Position numbers and translations under genes: made by a program
Notes under the pieces: generated by a model
Told to the model about the DNA's origin: nothing
What the model saw: the letters and a program-made list of their open reading frames with translations, nothing else
Databases searched by the model: none
NCBI GenBank assembly: GCA_030593665.1
Contig: JAUVGS010000194.1
Coordinates: 1-5,057 of the forward strand
Direction of reading: 5' to 3'
Source: Chitinivibrionales bacterium
GTDB taxonomy: Bacteria; Fibrobacterota; Chitinivibrionia; Chitinivibrionales; JANQEN01
Length of the DNA stretch: 5,057 bases
Shown here: piece by piece, positions 1 to 4,653 of the stretch
Position numbering within the stretch: the stretch's first letter is position 1
How the letters are laid out: each line of letters opens with the position of its first letter

Positions 1-45
1 CGCCATCCCTGTTTGACCTGTTAGTTAGAAAAACTTTTATCAATT

Positions 46-217
46 ATGCAATGGATCTTACGCTTCAGAGTTTACGTCATCATCTGCCTCGCAGTAGTGT
101 TGATATCTGCAGCAGTCATATTTAGTGTATTACGCGCATAAAAATGTTGCGGCGGAAAAAATAACAGTGAGTTATGCCTATGGTATGAATCAGCTAACCA
201 CGATGAGTAAAATTTAA
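46..217 (+). pseudogene. Possible frameshifted N-terminal remnant of an exported protein
   Basis: An ATG at 46 opens a 31-codon frame to TAA at 139-141. It encodes a short basic start (MQWILRFR) followed by a strongly hydrophobic stretch (VYVIICLAVVLISAAVIF), which looks like a signal peptide or membrane anchor. In the next frame, from about 125 to TAA at 215-217, the translation reads VYYAHKNVAAEKITVSYA then YGMNQLTTMSKI. This resembles the mature start of a periplasmic substrate-binding protein (the EKITVSYAYG pattern of SsuA/NMT1-type proteins). Joined by a shift of one frame near 125-135, the two pieces give a signal peptide plus the start of a mature domain, after which reading stops. 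I infer a decayed or truncated gene. The family resemblance is from memory and the fragment is short, so it could be coincidental. No convincing ribosome-binding site is visible upstream. Confidence 0.3.
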
Positions 218-256
218 AGGTATAACCTATAGATTCTCTGAAAACAACACAAACGT

Positions 257-283
257 AAAAAAACCGGAATACTCCATTCTCCG
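257..283 (-). terminator. Probable intrinsic terminator at the end of the AOR operon
   Basis: Read on the minus strand, the sequence just after the stop codon of the MoaD-like gene can fold as CG, a 2-nt bulge, GAAT, the loop GGAGT, then ATTCCG. This is followed almost at once by seven consecutive T residues (the A-run at 257-263 on the + strand). The stem is short and bulged, but the position and the T-tract fit a rho-independent terminator closing the six-gene operon. Confidence 0.45.
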
Positions 284-286
284 TTA

Positions 287-559
287 TTACCCACCCGCAA
301 GCTTCAATGTCAAGTATATCTCATCCCCATCCGAAACAGGTTTCAATAGTTCATCCGGATAGGCGCTTTCCTCATTTATATATATCTCAACAACATTAAG
401 GACATTACCCTTTTCATCAAATATGCCGTTTTTAATATCAGGGAACCGTTTAACCAGGTTGTTCAGACAGTCACCAACGTTCTTTCCTTTTACTTCGACT
501 TCAGCCAGGCCGGTGGTAAATTGACGTTGACTTTTATGAATATTTACCGTTATACTCAT
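287..559 (-). CDS. MoaD/ThiS-family sulfur-carrier protein
   Basis: This is a 90-residue ubiquitin-fold sulfur carrier. The length, the hydrophobic pattern and above all the C-terminal LKLAGG ending are those of MoaD/ThiS proteins. In that family the terminal glycine is adenylated by an E1-like enzyme and converted to a thiocarboxylate that donates sulfur. The partner enzyme is the gene just upstream (572-1306), 12 bp away. A clear AGGAG ribosome-binding site (minus strand, 566-570), 6 nt from the ATG, supports the start. It is the last gene of the AOR operon. MoaD-like and ThiF/MoeB-like genes accompany AOR genes in several anaerobes, as in the aor operon of Aromatoleum. I therefore infer a role in building the metallopterin dithiolene rather than in thiamine synthesis; no thiazole-synthesis gene is nearby. 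A dedicated role for this AOR rather than for general cofactor synthesis is not shown by the sequence. Confidence 0.88.
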   Translation of the reverse strand: MSITVNIHKSQRQFTTGLAEVEVKGKNVGDCLNNLVKRFPDIKNGIFDEKGNVLNVVEIYINEESAYPDELLKPVSDGDEIYLTLKLAGG

Positions 560-571
560 ATCCTACTCCTC

Positions 572-1306
572 TTATGTCAAATTTCCGCACTGTTCGCAAT
601 CCGGGTTTCTTTTAATTTTAAACTCTTTACATTTCATAGTTAATCCATCATAAAGTAGCATTCTGTTTAATAACAGTTCGCCGATACCTGTTATATATTT
701 GATAACTTCCGTTGCCTGAAAAGACCCTATTACTGCCGGTGCAACACCGATTACCGGAAATTTATCTTTTGGAACCGGCCCTTTATTCATACATTGCAGG
801 CATGCGGTTTTCCCCGGAATCACCGTCATAACTCTTCCCTCAAATCCGTTTACTGCTCCATGAAAAAAGGGAATATTGCTCTCAACTGCAAACTTATTCA
901 ACAGGTATCGTGTCGGGAAATTATCCATGGCATCAACTAGTGCATCACAGCCTGCTGCAAGCCGGGAAATACTATCCTCAGTTATTGTTTCATAGATACC
1001 GTTAATAGTAACGTCCGGGTTCAGATTTCTGAGTTTCTCAACCGCAGAATCAACCTTGTTTCTGCTGATATCCGTATTCCAATGCAGAATCTGTCTGTTT
1101 AAATTGCTCAACTCCACCTGATCATGGTCAGCGATCCGTATCTCCCCAATCCCTGCTGTTGTCAGGTATATCGATATAACTGAGCCAAGCCCTCCGGCGC
1201 CGGCAACAAACACCTTTGCTTTTTTAAGTTTGTCTTGCCCCTCTTCACTTATCTCATCGATCATTATCTGCCTGTCATATCTGTCACGTTCACTTTGTGT
1301 AAGCAT
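572..1306 (-). CDS. MoeB/HesA/ThiF-family adenylyltransferase (E1-like)
   Basis: This 244-residue E1-like enzyme is predicted to adenylate the C-terminal glycine of the adjacent MoaD-like carrier using ATP. Visible family features are YDRQI at 10-14, the nucleotide-binding GAGGLGS loop at 36-42, the acidic D60, the LSNLNRQ motif at 66-72, and DAMDN at 125-129. Two CxxC pairs, C169/C172 and C237/C240, should bind the structural zinc. The crossover region reads FPVIGVAPAVIGSFQATE (183-200). It has no cysteine where ThiF carries its acyl-disulfide/persulfide cysteine, so a MoeB-like mechanism is more likely. Length matches MoeB/HesA proteins of about 230-270 residues. The start is the ATG at 1306. 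The best Shine-Dalgarno sequence, GGAGG (minus strand, 1319-1323), lies 12 nt upstream, which is rather far, but no other in-frame start fits. A 70-bp AT-rich gap separates it from the MetV-like gene, the second-widest gap in the operon. Confidence 0.92.
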   Translation of the reverse strand: MLTQSERDRYDRQIMIDEISEEGQDKLKKAKVFVAGAGGLGSVISIYLTTAGIGEIRIADHDQVELSNLNRQILHWNTDISRNKVDSAVEKLRNLNPDVTINGIYETITEDSISRLAAGCDALVDAMDNFPTRYLLNKFAVESNIPFFHGAVNGFEGRVMTVIPGKTACLQCMNKGPVPKDKFPVIGVAPAVIGSFQATEVIKYITGIGELLLNRMLLYDGLTMKCKEFKIKRNPDCEQCGNLT

Positions 1307-1376
1307 ACCTGCTTTTGACCTCCGGGAAAAAGATAACAGATTTCAGGGATTGTATTAAAAAAATAATAGAAAGGAA

Positions 1377-2048
1377 CTAGTCTCCCGGGAATATATTTCT
1401 GTTCAATTTTCGGAGCCCGCCTGAGCGATCCGTTGACCAGTCCTTGATCGGAGAATTGTTTTCATAATAGTCGAGGCGTCCCAAGGCTTTCAGGCGATCA
1501 AGGATCAATTGCCAGGCACAGTCAATCTCTTCATTGATCTCACATTTTCCGTTGCTTGACCCGCCGCAGGGACCATTAAGAATGCTTTTCGCACACCGGG
1601 ATATCGGGCATATACCGCCGGTGCGGGTGAGTACACAATCGCCGCACCCCTGGCATTTCTCCCGCCACACACCGGGTTCGTCCAATGCGCCTAAAAAAGT
1701 TGTGTTTACTGCAGGAATCACCGGGCTTTTGTTAAAGAGTGCAGCCAGGGTCTGAATCCCTGCACCGCAGGCGAGTGAGAGTATTGCATCTGTTTTGGGA
1801 GGTATTTCAAGATAGCTCTCAACAAGGTCCTGCTCACACTGCCGTTGAATTGTCTTTGTTTCAAATGAAGGAGGCTTTTTTTTATAGTACCGGATATGGG
1901 CAAGCTCTGCTGCCAGGGCCTGTGTCTCCTTTTCGCCTCCCGTAAGGCACACGGTAACACAGCTGTCACACCCGACAACTAATACCCTCTTAAATTCCGC
2001 TATGGAATCTGCTATTTCTTCTATGGGTTTAAGGTCTGCAACTATCAT
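1377..2048 (-). CDS. MetV-like protein (methylene-THF reductase C-terminal domain family)
   Basis: This 223-residue cysteine-rich protein resembles the MTHFR_C family (MetV). In acetogens and other anaerobes MetV is the small subunit of methylene-tetrahydrofolate reductase and links MetF to electron donors; some MetV proteins carry Fe-S clusters. N-terminal hallmarks are VLVVGCDSCVTVC (22-34, with C27, C30, C34) and LSLACGAG (90-97). The C-terminal signature is CQGCGDC (132-138), then CPISRC (147-152), NGPCGG (159-163) and GKCE (168-171). Thirteen cysteines in all suggest metal or cluster binding. It overlaps the ferredoxin stop codon by 4 bp (ATGA at 2045-2048) and has a poor ribosome-binding site of its own, so translational coupling is likely and the two proteins probably form a unit. 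No metF gene lies in the window. I infer an electron-transfer or adaptor role for the AOR-like complex, but the true partner is unknown. Confidence 0.82.
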   Translation of the reverse strand: MIVADLKPIEEIADSIAEFKRVLVVGCDSCVTVCLTGGEKETQALAAELAHIRYYKKKPPSFETKTIQRQCEQDLVESYLEIPPKTDAILSLACGAGIQTLAALFNKSPVIPAVNTTFLGALDEPGVWREKCQGCGDCVLTRTGGICPISRCAKSILNGPCGGSSNGKCEINEEIDCAWQLILDRLKALGRLDYYENNSPIKDWSTDRSGGLRKLNRNIFPGD

Positions 2049-2449
2049 TCTGCCGCTTTCTCAGGTTTGTTTCGAATGTTCATTTTATGTTTCCAGGAAT
2101 TTACTACCGCGCCCTTTCTATGGTCGGGACACAGCATCTCAACCTCATCTTCACACTCGTTATCAAGAGTCTTTTTGAACCTGGTAGTATACAGAGGTTC
2201 ACCGCAGACATTGCAGTGGACCAGTTCCAGACAGATGACCTCGTCCCATTCACTTTCCAGGAGGTGCTGAAATTCTATTGCTTTCTGGGGACAGATTCGC
2301 CAGCAGTGACCGCACCTGGCGCAGCGTGTTATATTATGCTTCAGTGTTCTCTCATTATCCCCGTCACTGTATTGCAATGCACCAGCCGGGCAATTCTGCA
2401 CACATGCCAGACAACCGTTGCATTCATCATTCACCCGGAAAAAAGACAT
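2045..2449 (-). CDS. Two-cluster [4Fe-4S] ferredoxin with C-terminal Cys-ribbon
   Basis: This 134-residue electron carrier has two classic [4Fe-4S] motifs: C10xxC13xxC16xxxC20-Pro and C43xxC46xxC49xxxC53-Pro. The C-terminal half is not a standard ferredoxin. It carries C73, then HCNVCGEPLYTTRF with C79 and C82, then C99 and LCPDHR with C107 and H110, which looks like a zinc ribbon or a further metal site. Similar Cys-ribbon tails occur on HycF-type ferredoxins of hydrogenase complexes (family knowledge). There is no signal peptide, so it should be cytoplasmic. The ATG at 2449 has AAGGAA (minus strand, 2457-2462) 7 nt upstream, which supports this start. The downstream MetV-like gene overlaps it by 4 bp, so a stable ferredoxin-MetV pair is likely. 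I infer that the pair carries electrons between the AOR module and another redox enzyme. Confidence 0.88.
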   Translation of the reverse strand: MSFFRVNDECNGCLACVQNCPAGALQYSDGDNERTLKHNITRCARCGHCWRICPQKAIEFQHLLESEWDEVICLELVHCNVCGEPLYTTRFKKTLDNECEDEVEMLCPDHRKGAVVNSWKHKMNIRNKPEKAAE

Positions 2450-2493
2450 CGGTGAATTCCTTGATAATATGTATTAAAATTATTTAACCATCC

Positions 2494-2521
2494 GTAGGGG
2501 CGTATCATGATACGCTCCTAC
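2494..2521. repeat. 28-bp near-perfect palindrome in an intra-operon gap
   Basis: The arms GTAGGGGCGTAT (2494-2505) and ATACGCTCCTAC (2510-2521) flank the centre CATG. All positions are complementary except 2499/2516 (G opposite T). In + strand RNA this is a 12-bp stem with one G-U pair, followed by CTATTTTTT, so it looks like an intrinsic terminator for + strand transcription, opposite to the flanking genes. In minus strand RNA the same position is an A-C mismatch and no T-tract follows. It lies in the 93-bp gap between the two ferredoxin genes. It resembles the dispersed GTAGGGGCG-type palindromes I recall from many environmental bacterial genomes, but no second copy exists in this window. 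Confidence 0.75.
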
Positions 2522-2542
2522 TATTTTTTCCAATAATCAACA

Positions 2543-3019
2543 TCACAACCGTGTTGCCACAAGTAACCGTGCGGCAGCCTGGCGCTTCTGCTGGTGCTGC
2601 GCTTTAAAATCCTCCACATATTCGATAGCCTGTGATTCACAGAAATAAACACACTCCGGGTCACCGCCGCACAGATCGCATTTAAAAATCATCCTTTTTA
2701 TTTTATCAAATTCAACAGCCCCGAAGGGACAGACTGAAACGCACTTCTGACAGGACACACAGAGGCCCCGGTTGATCAGTACCCTGTTTAATTTTTCATC
2801 CCATGTTATGGCTTCCCTGGGGCATACACTGATACAGGGGGCATCAACACAATGCCGGCAGCAGACTGGGATATTAAAGTCTTCATTCTCTCTTTTAATC
2901 ACCTGTATCGGCGAGCGTGACGGATTACTGACGCCGCTGTGTTTTGCAGAGCATACAATTTCACACTGACGGCACCCGGTGCATTTTTCCGGGTCAACCA
3001 CGAGTATTTTCTTGTTCAT
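2543..3019 (-). CDS. Four-cluster [4Fe-4S] ferredoxin subunit (AOR-associated, HycB/DmsB-like)
   Basis: This 158-residue polyferredoxin probably takes electrons from the AOR-like protein. It has sixteen cysteines in the four-cluster arrangement of HycB/DmsB/AorA-type subunits: C13, C16, C19, C23; C54 (next to C53), C57, C62, C66; C87, C90, C93, C97; C114, C117, C123, C127. That predicts four [4Fe-4S] clusters. No signal peptide or Tat motif is present, so it should be cytoplasmic. The C-terminal tail (about 138-158) is Lys/Arg/Gln/Ala-rich and lies outside the cluster domain. The ATG overlaps the AOR stop by 4 bp (ATGA at 3016-3019), and an AAGGAAG site lies about 6 nt upstream inside the AOR gene. 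This gives a tightly coupled two-gene module. The order is AOR first, then ferredoxin. The identification as a multi-cluster ferredoxin is secure; the AOR partnership is inferred from coupling. Confidence 0.92.
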   Translation of the reverse strand: MNKKILVVDPEKCTGCRQCEIVCSAKHSGVSNPSRSPIQVIKRENEDFNIPVCCRHCVDAPCISVCPREAITWDEKLNRVLINRGLCVSCQKCVSVCPFGAVEFDKIKRMIFKCDLCGGDPECVYFCESQAIEYVEDFKAQHQQKRQAAARLLVATRL

Positions 3020-4317
3020 GCTCTGCTTCCTTTATCAGGCTCCACAGTCCGTGTCACACCTTCCCTGAGATTATACTCCTGCTCAACGGCAATGCTCCGT
3101 TTTGCAGCTTCCTTTAATTTCCTGCTGGAAATATTTTCACCGGTGTTTAGCTGAATCAACTGAATAAAATCCTTGTGAACTGATTGTTTTGGCTGTAACA
3201 ACCAGCTGTATTGTTGTGGAATACCCAAACACCCCAATACTCTGTCAGTGTGAACCTGTGTTATAGTATCTTTGCCGGTTTTCGGATCGTTATTTGGATG
3301 TGGTTCGCTATTGCCCTTTTTATAATACTGCAGACTGTTCCCGCCGATAGACTCTGCTGCCGTTACCGGTCCTTCTGCAAGCACATCGCACAATCCCTTT
3401 CGACCGGCAATACATTGTATAACGTGAGGTAAAATACCAGCAGTGCCTGCATCGGGAAAAAGGGGTTTTACCTGCTTTGCTTCGAGAATACCGTTGCGAT
3501 AAAGCGTTTGAATCCACTTAACCAGATCAACCGTAGTTTCCAGATCAATACCATAGTCGTTAGCTAATTCCTGATATGGTACAAGTGTCGCTCCGGCAGC
3601 ATCGGAATCATGTTTCCCGTCGTTTTTCACCTGCTGCATTTCTTTAATAATCCGTCTGCCGCACAGGATAGCTTCATCCGGGTGTTTAATTTCGATGTCC
3701 ATACTTCCTCTGCAGGCAATAGCTTTCAAATTTTTTGACCCGAATACCGCACCGGTTCCCGGCTTGTCGGTTGCAGTTTTCAGACTTGACAGTACATGCG
3801 CAAAACGGACACACTTTTCTCCCGCATTACCGATAGTAAGAATCTGGATTTCTTCGTCATTCAGACTGCTGCGAATAGTGCTCTGGGTTTCATACGTTCC
3901 AAGCCCGCGGAGGCCGGATGCATTGTTAATCCCGATTGAACCATCCTGAATGAAGAGATACACAGGCCGTTTCGCCCTCCCCGTAATAACAAGATGGTCA
4001 AAACCGGCCCATCTCAACTCCGATGCAAAAGGACCGGCAACGGAAGTAGATAAAAACGAACCGGTCAGCGGGGATTTTGTCGTTACATAGATTTGCGCAG
4101 GCGGAGAGCCAACTGTCCCGCCCAGAAGCCCTGCACTGATGATAATGGCATTATCCGGGGACAAGGAATCGCACCCCGATGGCGCATGCTGATGAAATAA
4201 AAATGCTGCAAGGCCCTGCCCCCCAAGATAGCTTCGCCGCCAGATTTCCGGGATAGCAGCGACCTCTATTTTTTTTGTATATAAATCAACGTATGCAATT
4301 TTTCTCTGTAATGCCAT
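3016..4317 (-). CDS. Compact aldehyde:ferredoxin oxidoreductase-like protein lacking the central CxxCxxxC motif
   Basis: AOR enzymes oxidise aldehydes to acids at a tungsten bis-pterin site next to a [4Fe-4S] cluster. The N-terminal domain (about 1-205) is clear: LGGQGLAAFL (31-40), TTKSPLTG (79-86), LRWAGFD (101-107), RPVYLFIQDG (117-126), IGNAGEKCVRFA (162-173) and GTGAVFGSKNLKAI (187-200). The C-terminal part keeps NDYGID (253-258), RKGLCDVLAEG (306-316), DRVLGC (358-363), LNTGENIS (390-397) and YNLREGVTR (415-423). The protein is 433 residues against about 600 usually. The segment of roughly 75 residues with the cluster ligands CxxCxxxC is missing, as are the YAxxxRGADH-like region and the last 60 or so residues. 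C363 matches the usual fourth ligand position. An Arg and an Asn common in the N-domain pterin motifs read as Q75 and S92. The frame is uninterrupted. AAGGAA 5 nt upstream supports the ATG. It is the first gene of the operon. Catalytic activity is uncertain. Confidence 0.88.
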   Translation of the reverse strand: MALQRKIAYVDLYTKKIEVAAIPEIWRRSYLGGQGLAAFLFHQHAPSGCDSLSPDNAIIISAGLLGGTVGSPPAQIYVTTKSPLTGSFLSTSVAGPFASELRWAGFDHLVITGRAKRPVYLFIQDGSIGINNASGLRGLGTYETQSTIRSSLNDEEIQILTIGNAGEKCVRFAHVLSSLKTATDKPGTGAVFGSKNLKAIACRGSMDIEIKHPDEAILCGRRIIKEMQQVKNDGKHDSDAAGATLVPYQELANDYGIDLETTVDLVKWIQTLYRNGILEAKQVKPLFPDAGTAGILPHVIQCIAGRKGLCDVLAEGPVTAAESIGGNSLQYYKKGNSEPHPNNDPKTGKDTITQVHTDRVLGCLGIPQQYSWLLQPKQSVHKDFIQLIQLNTGENISSRKLKEAAKRSIAVEQEYNLREGVTRTVEPDKGSRA

Positions 4318-4548
4318 ATCGATTCCTTCGGGGAGATTACCTCTGCTATTCAGAGTATATCAATGACAGCTTTGTTAACTTCAGTCAATAATCATCTTTC
4401 CCGGGCCCTATCAGAATACTTGGTACTCACCGCATACAAGATACGTGAAAAAATATGTGAAAAGCAAGAAAAAGATAGAGTATATTTCGATGATGTAATA
4501 ACATATTTTCAGGGTATTATATTCCCCCTAAGGAAGATTCAACTAAAA

Positions 4549-4565
4549 ATTGTAACCGTTACAAT
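4549..4565. promoter_or_regulatory. Operator-like 17-bp perfect palindrome
   Basis: ATTGTAAC-C-GTTACAAT is a perfect inverted repeat with 8-bp arms around one central base. A symmetric site of this size next to a promoter is typical for a dimeric regulator. Its centre (4557) lies about 44 bp upstream of the start site expected for the TATAAT box at 4589-4594, which suits an activator overlapping the -35 region. The regulator is not identifiable from the sequence. Confidence 0.55.
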
Positions 4566-4588
4566 GTATCACCCCGCAGCAGAATGTT

Positions 4589-4594
4589 TATAAT
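4589..4594 (+). promoter_or_regulatory. Consensus -10 box for the MoxR gene
   Basis: TATAAT is a perfect sigma-70 -10 hexamer 59 bp upstream of the MoxR start codon. At 16-18 bp spacing the -35 position reads GTATCA or close variants, which is poor. Together with the adjacent palindrome this suggests a promoter that depends on an activator. Confidence 0.45.
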
Positions 4595-4608
4595 TATTTT
4601 ATTGAAAA

Positions 4609-4633
4609 GTAACGATACTGACACGATGGTTAC
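4609..4633. promoter_or_regulatory. Second, widely spaced pair of GTAAC/GTTAC half-sites
   Basis: GTAAC (4609-4613) and GTTAC (4629-4633) repeat the inner half-sites of the palindrome at 4549-4565, here separated by 15 bp (20 bp start to start, about two helical turns). They lie downstream of the predicted start of transcription and upstream of the MoxR ribosome-binding site. A second binding site for the same regulator is possible. Five-base matches are weak evidence alone. Confidence 0.25.
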
Positions 4634-4653
4634 CAGGAAGAGAAGGATTGACA

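Larger units (their letters stand above)
4318..4653. promoter_or_regulatory. Divergent intergenic region between the AOR operon and the MoxR gene
   Basis: These 336 bp separate two divergent genes and should hold both promoters. On the AOR side, a minus-strand TATACT (4354-4359) is a possible -10 box with only a weak -35 (GAAGTT-like, 17 bp away); TTGACT at 4383-4388 is too far away (23 bp). Next to it is a small hairpin, CTCTG/CAGAG (4341-4355). On the MoxR side are the palindrome, the TATAAT box and the half-sites described separately. The middle (about 4390-4540) is AT-rich with no recognisable structure. A 76-codon + strand frame (4363-4593) crosses the region but lacks a good ribosome-binding site, so I do not call it as a gene. 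Confidence 0.55.

Noticed and set aside
1307..1376. Possible internal promoter in the 70-bp gap before the adenylyltransferase gene
   Set aside because: The gap is AT-rich, but I found no -35/-10 pair with acceptable spacing.
2087..2455. A 122-codon + strand open frame opposite the two-cluster ferredoxin
   Set aside because: It is antisense to a gene with clear cysteine motifs; its translation shows no domain and looks like a shadow frame.
4341..4355. Small hairpin CTCTG/CAGAG upstream of the AOR gene as a riboswitch or attenuator
   Set aside because: The stem has only 5 bp and overlaps the possible -10 box; nothing resembling the Moco/tungsten-cofactor riboswitch architecture is visible.
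4419..4436. A TTGGTAC...CGCAT stretch resembling a sigma-54 promoter
   Set aside because: Only 8 bases separate the GG and GC elements where 10 are required, so it does not fit a -24/-12 promoter.
4363..4593. A 76-codon + strand open frame in the divergent intergenic region
   Set aside because: It has no convincing ribosome-binding site, no recognisable domain, it spans the operator palindrome and its stop codon lies inside the TATAAT box. A small real gene cannot be fully excluded.
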